Shown one piece after another: positions 1 to 11,021 of a DNA stretch of 64,000 bases. How positions within the stretch are numbered: position 1 is the first letter of the stretch; each line of letters opens with the position of its first letter. Where the stretch lies: positions 496,001 through 560,000 of the forward strand of contig NZ_ABGR01000002.1 of assembly GCF_000171815.1 (NCBI RefSeq), read 5' to 3'. Below the pieces are notes generated by a model. That model ran no database searches. It was given only the letters and a program-made list of their open reading frames with translations, and had not been told where the DNA came from. The stretch is from Vibrio sp. AND4 (lineage in GTDB: Bacteria > Pseudomonadota > Gammaproteobacteria > Enterobacterales > Vibrionaceae). The position numbers and the translations under genes are program-made.

Positions 1-1
1 T

Positions 2-754
2 CCTGTAGGTGATGAAGAAATGGACCTGAGCCCGTTTCTCGGTCAAACACTTACCCTGACTCATACTGGCAACATTTACTGTTGTTCATGTGGAAAGAAA
101 ACGAAAAAAAGCTATTCACAAGGCCACTGTTTTGTTTGTATGAAGAAACTTGCGAGTTGCGACATGTGCATCATGAAGCCAGAAACTTGCCACTACGAAC
201 AAGGTACCTGTCGTGAACCGCAATGGGGCGAGGCAAATTGTATGGTGGACCACTTTGTCTACCTATCAAACACATCAAGCCTGAAAGTCGGTATTACACG
301 TCATACCCAGATTCCAACTCGTTGGATTGATCAGGGTGCGACCCAAGGTCTGCCTATCTTCAAAGTAAAAACTCGTCATATCTCTGGTTTGATCGAAATC
401 GAACTGGCTAAACATATTGCTGATAAAACGAACTGGCGCACTTTGCTAAAAGGTGATAACGATCCGATTGAATTGCATGAGCGCTTTGCAGAACTATTAC
501 CATTGGTCGAAGAGAAAATCACTGAAATTAAAAAGAAATATGGTGATGATGCCATTGAAGTGTTGAGCGAGAGCATCACTTCCCTTCGCTATCCAGTTCA
601 GCAACATCCAACCAAAATCACCTCACACAACTTTGACAAGAACCCCGTGGTTACTGGCACACTTCAGGGTATTAAAGGTCAATACCTCATCTTTGATACT
701 GGCGTGATCAACGTGCGAAAATTTACCTCATACGAGGTGGAAGTGAGCGCATAG
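2..754 (+). CDS. DUF2797 family protein, 5' end missing
   Basis: Open reading continues without a stop to the left edge of the window, so the true start lies upstream; the first internal ATG is at position 20. The visible part is about 250 residues. The N-terminal third is rich in paired cysteines (YCCSCGKK, CFVCMKK, CDMCIM, then CHYEQGTC), which look like zinc-binding knuckles. They are followed by VYLSNTSSLKVGITR, which resembles the start of a GIY-YIG-like fold. This combination matches the DUF2797 family of gammaproteobacteria, whose function I do not know. The gene ends before a hairpin terminator and stands apart from the next gene. Confidence 0.8.
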   Translation, partial: PVGDEEMDLSPFLGQTLTLTHTGNIYCCSCGKKTKKSYSQGHCFVCMKKLASCDMCIMKPETCHYEQGTCREPQWGEANCMVDHFVYLSNTSSLKVGITRHTQIPTRWIDQGATQGLPIFKVKTRHISGLIEIELAKHIADKTNWRTLLKGDNDPIELHERFAELLPLVEEKITEIKKKYGDDAIEVLSESITSLRYPVQQHPTKITSHNFDKNPVVTGTLQGIKGQYLIFDTGVINVRKFTSYEVEVSA

Positions 755-797
755 CAAGCTCATCAACGGCCAACTAAACACCGAAGTCCTTGAATTA

Positions 798-832
798 AAA
801 AGGAGCGTAACCCATAGAGGCTCGCTCCTTAA
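798..832 (+). terminator. Intrinsic terminator after DUF2797 gene
   Basis: The inverted repeat AGGAGCG / CGCTCCT (801-807 and 823-829) has a 15-nt loop. The T run is short, so the call is moderate. The remaining sequence up to about 1035 is AT-rich and holds no ORF. Confidence 0.55.
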
Positions 833-1038
833 TCGTATCTATCTCTTTCCCGAGTTCATCACGTACAACTGGTCATAAATTCCATGAGGAAAATCGAGGC
901 TAGCAAAATGCTTCATTAAACAGACAAAATTTAGTCAAATATTCTAACTTTTCATTTGCGCAATAATAAAACTGAAATTAATGTTTTTTTTAGCTGATAA
1001 AGTTGAAACCTATCTCATCGGCGATATATCATATTGCA

Positions 1039-1057
1039 TGTTAACAATAAATTAACA
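1039..1057. promoter_or_regulatory. Candidate operator before the dioxygenase/aminotransferase pair
   Basis: A perfect 6-bp inverted repeat, TGTTAA-N7-TTAACA, lies 22 bp upstream of the dioxygenase start codon. The size and symmetry fit a dimeric repressor site, but I cannot name the regulator. AT-rich sequence produces such repeats by chance fairly often. Confidence 0.3.
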
Positions 1058-1079
1058 TAATTTAAGATAAGGATATCTG

Positions 1080-1718
1080 ATGAAATTAGAGAACAAATTT
1101 TTGCTCGAGGCTTTTCAAGTTCCTAAACAAGTCTCAACAAAAATAGCCCCCTACTTTGACCTGCTTCCCCCAGATAAATACGTAAACAGTGACCATCGCT
1201 TCCGCTCCTACGCGCGCTTTCAGGCTGAAAATGGAGAAGTTATCAAACTTCCCCACTCTAAATTCATCCAATCATCTGATGTAAACCGGGTCTTTGGTGA
1301 CATCGAGCGCGATTTCTCTGAGATGTCTCAACAAATGATTACAACCGATGAATTTCAGCATCTTATAAAATCATTTATGGAACGAACAGGGGCAATAAAT
1401 GACCACTCAATTGTTGATGTACACCAGATACGCGTCACATGTGATCACGATACAGCAAGTGCGCCTGCTCCTGAGGGTATCCACCAAGATGGGTTTCGGT
1501 ACGTCGGCATTTTCTGTGTGAAAAGGCAAAACATCTCTGGTGGATACACACAGATCTTTACATCCCCAGTAGATCAACACCCACACATGAACACCGTGCT
1601 TGAGGAAAACCAATTCGTTATTCTCAACGACCGACGTTTCTTCCATCATATTTCTGAGACCTTATCTAACATCGAAGGACAAAAAGGAGTAAGAGATGTC
1701 TTTGTCTTCACCGCCTAA
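1080..1718 (+). CDS. 2-oxoglutarate/Fe(II) dioxygenase family protein (PF10014/BsmA-type)
   Basis: The protein has 212 residues. Its pattern fits the 2OG-Fe dioxygenase family that includes bacterial amino-acid hydroxylases (L-isoleucine 4-hydroxylase type) and BsmA. The HxD iron motif is at H135-Q-D137 (GIHQDGFRYV), a distal histidine candidate at H189/H190 (RRFFHH), and a likely 2-oxoglutarate-binding arginine near R205. The family oxidises a substrate, often a free amino acid, while converting 2-oxoglutarate to succinate. The substrate here is unknown. The last 23 bases overlap the next gene in another frame, so the two are almost certainly co-transcribed. The start is the only ATG that fits; AAGGATAT lies just upstream as a weak ribosome site. 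Confidence 0.75.
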   Translation: MKLENKFLLEAFQVPKQVSTKIAPYFDLLPPDKYVNSDHRFRSYARFQAENGEVIKLPHSKFIQSSDVNRVFGDIERDFSEMSQQMITTDEFQHLIKSFMERTGAINDHSIVDVHQIRVTCDHDTASAPAPEGIHQDGFRYVGIFCVKRQNISGGYTQIFTSPVDQHPHMNTVLEENQFVILNDRRFFHHISETLSNIEGQKGVRDVFVFTA

Positions 1719-2994
1719 ACCATTTCAGCGTAAACCATCTCAGCTTAACCTATCCCCGTTCAACCCAAATCCGCTTAGCGTGAGCATTGATAAGTTACGT
1801 GAGCAATTTCCAGCGCTGCAATGCCAAAATATGGGCCACACCCCGATTTACTTTGATGGTCCAGGCGGTGCCCAGCAGCCTATTAGCGTAATAGAGAGCT
1901 ACGGCAACTACCTTAAGCAAGGGAATACGAATCTTGGTGGTCATTTTTCTGTCAGCCGCAAAACGGGCGAGTTAGTTGATACTTGTCGCATGAAGGCGGC
2001 TGCACTATTCGGCGCGGACAAAAAGGAAGAAATCGTTTTTGGAGCGAACATGACTTCTATGACTTTCCATTTTAGTCGTGCCATAAGTCAAGATTGGAAT
2101 GAAGGCGATGAGATTATCCTCAGCACTGCTGACCACGGTTCCAATCGCTCCTCTTGGGTCATGGCCGCTCGAGACAAAGGTGTGAAAGTCCACTATATAC
2201 CTATATTGGATAACACCTGCAAGCTCGATCTCGAAGCATATGCAGGTTTACTCAATGATAAAACGCGTCTAGTCGCCGTTACAGCTGCGAGTAACCTAAC
2301 CGGCACCATAGTCGACATTGACAAAGTGACTCGCCTTGCCAAAGCGAATGGCAGTGTGGTTTTTATTGATGCGGTGCATCTTCTGCCTCATAAAATCATG
2401 GATGTTGCTTCGCTGGGCGCTGACTTCGTTGCAGGCTCTGCTTACAAGTTCTTTGGCCCGCACCTTGGTGTTTTTTACGGACGCCATGCCGCGTTAGAGC
2501 ATTACTCCCCTTATAAGGTTGAGCCTGCACCATCATGCTCACCAAACTGCTGGGAGACTGGTACTCTTAACTTTGAAGCCTTGTCCGCATTTTCTTCGAC
2601 GATCGACTATTTAGCATCTCTAGGTAGTGGAACTGGGTTGCGAGAAAAATTAATAAGTGGTTATAACAATATTGGGCAATACGAAAACCAACTAGCAGAA
2701 AAGTTTCTCACCCACTTAAACGCATTTCCATCTATTGAGTTATTCGGGGAGCCGAATGTCAATAATAGAACAGCAACATTTGCGCTTCGATTTGGCAAGC
2801 TGCACCCAGCCGACGTTGCGTCATACCTTGGAGAGCAAGAGATATACACTTGGAGTGGCCACCTATATGCAGACAAACTGACAGATGCGTTAAAAATCAC
2901 ACAACAAGGTGGGGTATTGAGAGTTGGGCTAATGCATTACAACACCGAAAAAGAAATCGAACGCTTTTTCAGTGCCCTTGAAACGATACTCTAG
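1696..2994 (+). CDS. Class V aminotransferase, cysteine desulfurase-like (VC1184 subfamily)
   Basis: The protein has 432 residues and is a fold-type I PLP enzyme of the NifS/SufS superfamily, closest in my memory to the VC1184-type subfamily (TIGR01976). D225 in FIDAVHLLPH should pair with the PLP ring nitrogen, and K251 in GSAYKFFGPHLG should form the Schiff base. ADHGSNRSSW and WETGTLNFEA are the other family signatures. Whether it is a true desulfurase is uncertain, since the usual catalytic cysteine loop is not obvious. The start at 1696 has a strong AAGGAG site 6 nt upstream, inside the end of the dioxygenase gene. The pairing suggests both act on the same amino acid-like substrate (inference). 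A terminator follows at 3044. Confidence 0.82.
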   Translation: MSLSSPPKPFQRKPSQLNLSPFNPNPLSVSIDKLREQFPALQCQNMGHTPIYFDGPGGAQQPISVIESYGNYLKQGNTNLGGHFSVSRKTGELVDTCRMKAAALFGADKKEEIVFGANMTSMTFHFSRAISQDWNEGDEIILSTADHGSNRSSWVMAARDKGVKVHYIPILDNTCKLDLEAYAGLLNDKTRLVAVTAASNLTGTIVDIDKVTRLAKANGSVVFIDAVHLLPHKIMDVASLGADFVAGSAYKFFGPHLGVFYGRHAALEHYSPYKVEPAPSCSPNCWETGTLNFEALSAFSSTIDYLASLGSGTGLREKLISGYNNIGQYENQLAEKFLTHLNAFPSIELFGEPNVNNRTATFALRFGKLHPADVASYLGEQEIYTWSGHLYADKLTDALKITQQGGVLRVGLMHYNTEKEIERFFSALETIL

Positions 2995-3043
2995 TTTCTC
3001 AAAAGCAAATCCCTAAATAGATACTTTAATCCTTCAGTTAAAG

Positions 3044-3067
3044 GCCGACCAACTTGTCGGCTTTTTT
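3044..3067 (+). terminator. Intrinsic terminator
   Basis: Stem GCCGAC / GTCGGC with a 6-nt loop, followed by a T run. It ends the dioxygenase/aminotransferase operon. Confidence 0.85.
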
Positions 3068-3076
3068 GCTGTTTAG

Positions 3077-4195
<1,119 letters not shown>

Positions 4196-4220
4196 CTTTT
4201 CATATTTGCATCATATCCTT

Positions 4221-4254
4221 AAAACCCAGTGGTATTCCCACTGGGTTTTCTTTT
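4221..4254 (+). terminator. Intrinsic terminator after trxB
   Basis: A long perfect stem, AAAACCCAGTGG / CCACTGGGTTTT, followed by a T-rich tail. It separates trxB from cydDC. Confidence 0.92.
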
Positions 4255-4298
4255 GTATACTACCTCATCATTAAAACAATTATCATTAAGCCTTCACA

Positions 4299-6086
4299 AT
4301 GGATAAGAAAAAGCAAAGCAGCTTGAATAAGTGGCTTAAGCAACAAAGTAAGTTGGCCAAGCGCTGGCTGATGGTTGCGATAGGCCTAGGCGTACTATCA
4401 AGCGTGTTTTTACTGGGTCAAGCAGCCCTGCTCGCCTCCATTCTTCACCAATTGATCATCGAACATGCCGACAAAAGTGAACTTATCTGGCACTTCTTTG
4501 GGTTGGGCGTTACCGTTATCGGTCGCGCAGCTTGTACATGGGGACGCGAAATCGCGGGATATCGTTGTGGTGAACAAATCCGCGTTTACATTCGTCAACT
4601 GATTCTCGATAAAGTCAATCAGCTTGGTCCCGCTTACATCAAGGGTAAGCCAGCGGGCAGTTGGGCAACCTTGATTTTAGAGCAAGTAGAAGACATGCAA
4701 GATTTCTTCTCTCGCTACCTGCCGCAAATGTCTTTGTCTGTGTTGGTGCCTTTCATCATCCTAGTGGTGGTTTTCCCAATCAACTGGGCAGCTGGCCTCA
4801 TTTTCCTTATTACGGCGCCTCTTGTTCCGATGTTTATGGCATTGGTCGGTATGAAAGCCGCGGATGCAAACCGCAAAAACTTCAAGGCACTACAGCGCCT
4901 TTCCGGTCACTTTTATGATCGTTTGCAAGCAATGACAACCATTCGCTTATTCGACCGTACTCAATCTGAAACCGAGACATTAAAAGGTGCATCGGAAGTG
5001 TTCCGCACACGTACGATGGATGTTTTAAAGATTGCTTTCTTATCTTCAGCGGTACTTGAGTTCTTCACTTCAATTTCGATTGCCATTACCGCGGTTTATT
5101 TTGGCTTTAGTTACATCGGAGAACTCAACTTTGGTTACTACGGCGCTGGCGTAACCCTGTTTGCAGGTTTGTTTATTCTGATCCTAGCGCCTGAGTTCTA
5201 CCAACCACTGCGTGACCTTGGCACTTTCTACCATGCTAAGCAGCAAGCCGTCGGCGCAGCAGAAAGCATCGTTGAATTCCTAGAGCTAGACGTTGACCAA
5301 GTGAAAGATGGTCACAAAACGGTCGAACAAAATTCTGCTATCTACATCGAAGCAAACGATCTTGTCATATTCAGCCCTGAAGGTAAGCAACTCGTTGGTC
5401 CCCTTTCGTTCTCTTTGAATGCCAACCAAAGCACCGCATTAGTTGGTCCTAGTGGTGCGGGTAAAACCAGCTTAGTGAACACCATCCTTGGATTTATGCC
5501 ATATAAAGGTAGCTTGAAAGTCAATGACTGTGAGTTATCTGAGATGGACTTATCAACTTGGCGTGAAACCATCAGTTGGATCGGCCAAAACCCGTTACTT
5601 CTTCACGGCAGTATTCGTGACAATATCACCCTGGGTAAGCAAGACATTCAAGACCAACAAATCCATTCTGTACTCAACGACTCTCACGCTGCCGAGTTTG
5701 TGGAGATGCATGGTTTGGATTACCAAATATCTGACCGTTCAAGTGGTTTGTCTGTTGGACAGGCTCAACGACTTGCTCTTGCTCGTGCCATGCTCCAAAA
5801 CGGACGTTTTTGGTTACTTGATGAGCCAACCGCCAGTTTAGACGCACGAAGTGAAAAACTGGTTATGGAAGGCATCAGTAAATACACCGAATCGACGACT
5901 AACTTAATGATCACTCACCAACTCGCGCCATTGCAAAATGTTTCTCAGATTCTCGTTATGCAAGATGGTCAAATTGTCCAATCTGGTGATTACACAACCT
6001 TGGCATCTCAAGACGGTTTATTTAAAGAAATGTTGGCTGCCAACCTGGCCCAACGTCAATCAGACAAGGGGAACTTAGATGCGTGA
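4299..6086 (+). CDS. cydD: Heterodimeric thiol exporter CydDC, CydD subunit
   Basis: The protein has 595 residues. It is a fused ABC exporter half: an N-terminal six-helix membrane domain, then a nucleotide-binding domain from about residue 350. The Walker A motif GPSGAGKT is near residue 382, the signature LSVGQAQR near 483, and Walker B WLLDEPT follows. CydDC pumps glutathione/cysteine to the periplasm and is needed for cytochrome bd and c assembly. The stop codon overlaps the cydC start by 8 bases, indicating translational coupling. The signature reads LSVGQ rather than LSGGQ. The ribosome site before 4299 is weak. Confidence 0.95.
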   Translation: MDKKKQSSLNKWLKQQSKLAKRWLMVAIGLGVLSSVFLLGQAALLASILHQLIIEHADKSELIWHFFGLGVTVIGRAACTWGREIAGYRCGEQIRVYIRQLILDKVNQLGPAYIKGKPAGSWATLILEQVEDMQDFFSRYLPQMSLSVLVPFIILVVVFPINWAAGLIFLITAPLVPMFMALVGMKAADANRKNFKALQRLSGHFYDRLQAMTTIRLFDRTQSETETLKGASEVFRTRTMDVLKIAFLSSAVLEFFTSISIAITAVYFGFSYIGELNFGYYGAGVTLFAGLFILILAPEFYQPLRDLGTFYHAKQQAVGAAESIVEFLELDVDQVKDGHKTVEQNSAIYIEANDLVIFSPEGKQLVGPLSFSLNANQSTALVGPSGAGKTSLVNTILGFMPYKGSLKVNDCELSEMDLSTWRETISWIGQNPLLLHGSIRDNITLGKQDIQDQQIHSVLNDSHAAEFVEMHGLDYQISDRSSGLSVGQAQRLALARAMLQNGRFWLLDEPTASLDARSEKLVMEGISKYTESTTNLMITHQLAPLQNVSQILVMQDGQIVQSGDYTTLASQDGLFKEMLAANLAQRQSDKGNLDA

Positions 6087-7803
6087 TTTACTCCCTTACC
6101 TAAAACTGTATAAAAAACACTGGTTCGGCTTGTCATTAGGGATGTTACTCGCGTTCCTAACGCTCGCTGCCTCTATTGGTCTTTTGACGCTGTCCGGTTG
6201 GTTTATTTCCGCCGCAGCTGTTGCAGGGTTGACTGTCGCTCGTGAAACCTTCAACTATATGTTGCCCGGTGCTGGCGTTCGAGGGGCTGCAATGGCACGC
6301 ACGGCAGGCCGCTGGGGAGAGCGAGTTGTAAGCCACAATGCCACCTTCAAGTTATTGACCGACCTACGCCTCTTCTTTTTCAAGAAGCTTGCACCACTCA
6401 TTCCGGGCCGTGTCTCCACCCTTCGTGATGCGGATCTACTGAATCGCCTGGTCGCAGATGTCAATGCAATGGACCATGTTTACTTGCGCTTGGTTAGCCC
6501 AGTCATTGTTGGCATCTTTGGTATCTTGTCAATGACCGTTGCTCTGGCTTTCTTTGATTGGCACCTTGCTCTACTGCTGGGCGGTATTCTGACCGTAATG
6601 CTACTCGTATGGCCGGTCCTGTTCTACAAACTGGGTAAGCACAATGGCGAGCATCTCACTCAAAATATGGCACAACTGCGCGTCGCAACGCTTGACTGGA
6701 TACAAGGTTACAGCGAACTGAGCCTGTTTGGTGCCGAAGAACGCTATCGGAATGTAATTCTAGACAAGCAAAATCAACTGTTATCCAACCAATTCGTTAA
6801 CGCTAACCTAGCAGGCATGGCTTCCGGTCTTCTGATGCTGGCAAATGGTTTAACCCTTGTTGCTATGCTCTGGTTTGCAGCGGACGGTGTTGGCGGCCGC
6901 GCACCAGATCCTTGGATTGCTTTGTTCGCGTTTGCTACCATGGCAAGCTTCGAAATTCTGATGCCAATCTCAGGCGCATTCCAGTATTTGGGTCAAACGC
7001 TTACGTCGGCACGTCGGTTAAACGAAATCACCTTAGCTAAGCCAGACGTTGTCTTCCCTGAGGTATCAAAACGTGGAAATGATAAACCACTGGACATCGA
7101 GTTCAATGACGTCAATTTCACTTACCCTGATGGTCAGCAAAAAGTACTGAAAGACTTATCGCTGTCACTGCCGTTGGGCTCTAAGACAGCAATTGTCGGT
7201 CAAACAGGTTCAGGTAAATCAACACTGATTCAATTGCTTTGTCGCTACTGGGATGTAAATCAAGGCCAAGTGAGCATCGGTGATTCACCTCTGCAGAATT
7301 GGAGCGAATCCGATTTGCGCGCTGCAATCACAGTCGTGAGCCAACGTGTTGATGTTCTAAACGGCACATTACGTGACAACCTATTGCTTGCGGCCCCAGA
7401 AGCTACGGATGAGAAATTGTCTGATATTTTGACAAAAGTGGATTTGGCAAACCTCTTAGACAAACCGGGATTGAACGCTTGGTTGGGTGATGGCGGACGT
7501 CAACTGTCCGGCGGTGAGAAGCGACGCATCGGTATTGCTCGCGCTCTATTGCGTGATTCCCCTATCCTGCTTCTTGATGAGCCAACGGAAGGTCTGGACA
7601 AACGCACTGAACAAAGGGTAATGGCGTTGTTCAAAGACCACTTTGCCAACAAAACGGTGGTGTTCATTACTCACCGTTTGATTGGGCTAGAAAGCATGGA
7701 CAACATCTGTCTAATGGAACAAGGTGAAATCATAGAACAAGGCAGTCACCAAGTGCTGCTTGCAGAAAAAGGCCGTTTCCACCAGCTGCTGCAATCTCTG
7801 TAA
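6079..7803 (+). CDS. cydC: Heterodimeric thiol exporter CydDC, CydC subunit
   Basis: The protein has 574 residues and is the second half-transporter of CydDC. Its N-terminal membrane domain is followed by an ATPase domain with Walker A GQTGSGKS near residue 374, signature LSGGEKRR near 476 and Walker B ILLLDEPTEGLD. It pairs with CydD, whose gene overlaps its start. A strong terminator follows at 7824, so cydDC forms a two-gene unit. Confidence 0.95.
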   Translation: MRDLLPYLKLYKKHWFGLSLGMLLAFLTLAASIGLLTLSGWFISAAAVAGLTVARETFNYMLPGAGVRGAAMARTAGRWGERVVSHNATFKLLTDLRLFFFKKLAPLIPGRVSTLRDADLLNRLVADVNAMDHVYLRLVSPVIVGIFGILSMTVALAFFDWHLALLLGGILTVMLLVWPVLFYKLGKHNGEHLTQNMAQLRVATLDWIQGYSELSLFGAEERYRNVILDKQNQLLSNQFVNANLAGMASGLLMLANGLTLVAMLWFAADGVGGRAPDPWIALFAFATMASFEILMPISGAFQYLGQTLTSARRLNEITLAKPDVVFPEVSKRGNDKPLDIEFNDVNFTYPDGQQKVLKDLSLSLPLGSKTAIVGQTGSGKSTLIQLLCRYWDVNQGQVSIGDSPLQNWSESDLRAAITVVSQRVDVLNGTLRDNLLLAAPEATDEKLSDILTKVDLANLLDKPGLNAWLGDGGRQLSGGEKRRIGIARALLRDSPILLLDEPTEGLDKRTEQRVMALFKDHFANKTVVFITHRLIGLESMDNICLMEQGEIIEQGSHQVLLAEKGRFHQLLQSL

Positions 7804-7823
7804 CGCAGAGATGGAGAAAAACG

Positions 7824-7856
7824 AAGGGCTCATCCGTTGATGAGCCCTTTTTTATT
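7824..7856 (+). terminator. Intrinsic terminator after cydDC
   Basis: Stem AAGGGCTCATC / GATGAGCCCTT with a short loop and a T7 run. The next 150 bases hold no gene. Confidence 0.92.
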
Positions 7857-8012
7857 TCTCTGTCGCCAAGTAATTTATTCCTCTATTGCCAAATAAAGAG
7901 TCGATTATCGAACAGATCTTGCAGGGAATAACCACAGCGAAAACCTTTGAGGCCATACAGTAGTCGTGGCTAAAAACTAACCAAGCGCTCCGCTTTGCCG
8001 TACTACGGAAAG

Positions 8013-8037
8013 AAAAAAGCGCCGCTGTTGCGACGCC
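8013..8037 (-). terminator. Intrinsic terminator after serC
   Basis: Read on the minus strand, GCGTCGC / GCGGCGC pair with one mismatch across a short loop and run into a T6 tract. It lies 23 bp beyond the serC stop. Confidence 0.75.
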
Positions 8038-8059
8038 TGAGTATTTATATTACGACTGT

Positions 8060-9163
8060 TTAAGCGTATTCCTGCTCAAACTCACGCATGAACTCAACCA
8101 GAGCTTGAACACCTTCAAGTGGCATTGCGTTATAGATAGACGCACGCATACCGCCAACAGCTCGGTGACCTTTCAGCGCTTTAAGCCCTTTCGTATCAGC
8201 CAGTTCTAGGAATGTATCATCAAGTTCTGGCTTCGCAAGCTGGAATGGAACGTTCATTAGCGAACGATTGGCTGGATGAACACCGTTGCGATAGAAGTCT
8301 GACTGATCGATATAATCGTAAAGCAGCGCCGCTTTTTCACGGTTAACTTGCTCAATCGCCTTTACTCCGCCTTGCTCTTTCAACCACTTAAACACTAAGC
8401 CTGATAAGTACCAAGCGAACGTAGGTGGCGTGTTGAACATTGATTCTTTCTCTGCCAGCACTCTGTAATCCAAAATACTTGGTAGCACTTGCTTCGCCAA
8501 ACCCAGCAGATCATCACGTACGATAGCAATCGCGATACCAGCAGGGCCGATATTCTTCTGTGCGCCAGCGTATATAACACCGTATTTTGAAATATCAATT
8601 TCACGAGAAAGAATGGTTGAAGACATATCGGCAACAATTGGTTTTTCCGTCAATGGCAGTTCATTAATCTCAATACCATCAATGGTTTCATTTGGGCAAA
8701 AGTGGACATATGCCGCATCTGGCGAGATTTTCCACTCGATTGCTGGCAATACGGCTGCTTTTCCGTTAATGACGGTTTTCGCATTGAATACGTCTGGCTC
8801 GCAATATTTTTTTGCTTCTACTACTGCGCTTTCAGCCCAATAACCTCCGTCAATGTACGTCGCAGTCTTTGCATCACCTAGAAGGTTAAGTGGAACAGCG
8901 GCAAACTGAGCACGAGCACCACCTTGACAAAAAAGGACTTTATAGTTGTCTGGAATGTTCAACAGATCACGAAGGTCCTGCTCTGCTTCTTCAGCAACCT
9001 TAATGAAAGCTTTACTTCGGTGACTGATTTCCATCACTGAAGTACCAAGACCTTGCCAGTTAATTAGTTCCTTTTGTGCTCGCTGCATGACTGCTTTCGG
9101 CAGACCTGCTGGACCTGCACTGAAGTTAAATACGTTTTCCGCATTTTGTTCCATGATGCTCAT
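8060..9163 (-). CDS. serC: Phosphoserine aminotransferase
   Basis: The protein has 367 residues, or 364 from the in-frame ATG at 9154. It is a PLP enzyme that makes 3-phosphoserine in serine synthesis and also acts in pyridoxine synthesis. The N-terminal [12 protein letters not shown]179 in VADMSS and K203 in [12 protein letters not shown] are the family marks. The start is ambiguous: AGGAG lies only 2 nt before the first ATG but 11 nt before the second. It appears to be transcribed alone, with a terminator on each side. Confidence 0.95.
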   Translation of the reverse strand: MSIMEQNAENVFNFSAGPAGLPKAVMQRAQKELINWQGLGTSVMEISHRSKAFIKVAEEAEQDLRDLLNIPDNYKVLFCQGGARAQFAAVPLNLLGDAKTATYIDGGYWAESAVVEAKKYCEPDVFNAKTVINGKAAVLPAIEWKISPDAAYVHFCPNETIDGIEINELPLTEKPIVADMSSTILSREIDISKYGVIYAGAQKNIGPAGIAIAIVRDDLLGLAKQVLPSILDYRVLAEKESMFNTPPTFAWYLSGLVFKWLKEQGGVKAIEQVNREKAALLYDYIDQSDFYRNGVHPANRSLMNVPFQLAKPELDDTFLELADTKGLKALKGHRAVGGMRASIYNAMPLEGVQALVEFMREFEQEYA

Positions 9164-9223
9164 TGCTCCTGCTAAGTATGTATGAGGAAATTAATATCAT
9201 GTTTTTGTAGGGATAAAAACAAG

Positions 9224-9248
9224 AAAAGAGGTCTTACGACCTCTTTTT
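9224..9248. terminator. Bidirectional hairpin terminator
   Basis: Stem AAGAGGTC / GACCTCTT with a 4-nt loop is flanked by A and T runs. On the minus strand it ends the DUF945 gene, isolating serC from it. Confidence 0.88.
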
Positions 9249-9290
9249 TGACTGAAAAAGCTAAAAACTTAATTTTCAGACGACTCTGTC

Positions 9291-10553
9291 CTATTGCATT
9301 AAGGCAGGCATAAGCAGTGTGATCAAAGGGAACTCTTGTCCATTTTCAAACTTCAACTTCCCATCCGAGATTTGTGCTTTCAGCTCATAGCCGTTGTCTT
9401 TTTTCTCGATAAGCTCCATCACCATCAGCTCATCAACACTTTCTTGAACGAATGGGTAGAGATCCACCAGCTCATCCGAGAAGTACGTATTGAGCGAACC
9501 ACTGGTTGCTGTCATCAACTTCATTGGGTCTTGGGTAATATTATCCGTTCCTTGAGGTACAGACAGTTGCCATTCGTTACGGAACTTACCTTCACCAAAA
9601 GCCAAAGACAATTGGTTTACGGAAAGATTGAAACCTTTGCTGAAGAGCGTATCAATATGTGGCAAAAGCTTTTGAGTTTCTTTTTCACCTAAATCTGGTG
9701 AGCTCTGATAAATCGACATGATCTCATTAAACGATTTGCTGTCTACATCGCCAACAGCAAAGTCCAGCTTAAAGTTGTCAACATCAGTTCCGTCCGTCAA
9801 ACGCATTTGCTTTGCATCCAACACGAGCTTTGTGCTGAGCTTATCACCCGCTTCGTTTAGAGAGGTATTGCCACTGTAGCTTGCATTCTCAATCAGGAAA
9901 ACAGGGGCAAGTTGCTCATCAACGATATCCAGCTTTTGTAGTGTGAAAGACTGTTCACCTAACCAATAGCCTTTTGCTTGCTTACCTTTCCCTTTGCCTG
10001 TCAATTCCGTTAGGTGAATCTCTTCACCGTTTTCAAAGTCGATTTGTATCGACGGGATAGACAGCTGATAGTTCAAATCACCGAGCACCGTTGCACTGCC
10101 TTTCACTTGGGCAGGGCTTGATGAAAGATGCATGCCTTGGGCTTCGTTTTGGTAATTCCAGCTAGCCAGATCAAGCGTGAAGTCAGTATTACCATTCAGT
10201 TGCATTTGACTGTGCATTGTCAGCGGTAAGAAATCCGCATCAACCAATTTAGAGTCAGCACTTAAGCTCGTTAAGCCATGAGTCACATCGCTGGTCACAT
10301 CGAATGCGGTAGGTAAACCCTCACGTTCAAGTTGCACTTTGATTTCTGGATCTTGAACTGTGTAACGCATTAAGACAACCGAAGATAGATAACCGCGGTC
10401 GTATTCCACGACCTCCCCCCTAACCATCTCATCGTCCATATTTGCAATGCCCTTTTCAATGAGGGATTGGCCGATCTGACCAACCGCTAGCGGCCAGCAT
10501 AGTGCAAGAGAAATAGCGCCACCGATGGCACCGATTTTTTTTAGATTTTCCAT
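9291..10553 (-). CDS. DUF945 (YdgA-type) protein
   Basis: The protein has 420 residues. The N-terminus has one hydrophobic segment (about residues 8-25) that could be a membrane anchor or uncleaved signal, with the rest predicted to lie in the periplasm. The body alternates polar and hydrophobic residues, fitting long beta-structure, and contains the VVEYDRGYLSS stretch typical of the DUF945/YdgA family. The function is unknown. It is a single gene, with its own terminator downstream and a long non-coding gap upstream. Confidence 0.8.
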   Translation of the reverse strand: MENLKKIGAIGGAISLALCWPLAVGQIGQSLIEKGIANMDDEMVRGEVVEYDRGYLSSVVLMRYTVQDPEIKVQLEREGLPTAFDVTSDVTHGLTSLSADSKLVDADFLPLTMHSQMQLNGNTDFTLDLASWNYQNEAQGMHLSSSPAQVKGSATVLGDLNYQLSIPSIQIDFENGEEIHLTELTGKGKGKQAKGYWLGEQSFTLQKLDIVDEQLAPVFLIENASYSGNTSLNEAGDKLSTKLVLDAKQMRLTDGTDVDNFKLDFAVGDVDSKSFNEIMSIYQSSPDLGEKETQKLLPHIDTLFSKGFNLSVNQLSLAFGEGKFRNEWQLSVPQGTDNITQDPMKLMTATSGSLNTYFSDELVDLYPFVQESVDELMVMELIEKKDNGYELKAQISDGKLKFENGQEFPLITLLMPALMQ

Positions 10554-11021
10554 AACGTCACTTATTGAGTATTTGTGCTCAGTCTAACCCAAACCCAAAG
10601 AGGATAATACATTGAAATATTTCAGACTGTTGATGGCTATTTTAGTTCATTTATCCCGATACCATACCCCACTCTCAACCCTATCTTTATTTAACGATAT
10701 TTTGTTGGTAGCAAGTTTTTAAAGAAGATCAAAATGTGGTAAACCGTGGCATTTTATAGCGCTCTAACGATACTTCAGTGCACGTAATAATAGATAAATA
10801 AGTTTAGAGGGATGTCCAATATAAAGACAAAAGAGGTGCAAAATCGTCCTCAACGTAACACTTTTTTGCTTTAACACCACACAACCACCTTATTTGACAA
10901 AACATCCGCATATTTTTGTTGGTCGTCACCTTGGTTTTTATTATGATGTCTGGCAAATCAGATTTCAGTTCAAGTGGTTACTTGGATCCATGACACTACA
11001 AGACAAGGTTTATCGTTAGTT
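10554..11021. other. Non-coding gap between divergent genes
   Basis: About 470 bases separate the DUF945 gene (minus) from the outer-membrane-type gene (plus). It should hold promoters for both. A TTGACA at 10894 has no good -10 partner at standard spacing. I see no ORF with a ribosome site, no hairpin terminator and no recognised operator. Confidence 0.4.

Noticed and set aside
10894..10899. TTGACA as a -35 element before the outer-membrane-type gene
   Set aside because: No acceptable -10 sequence at 16-18 bp spacing.
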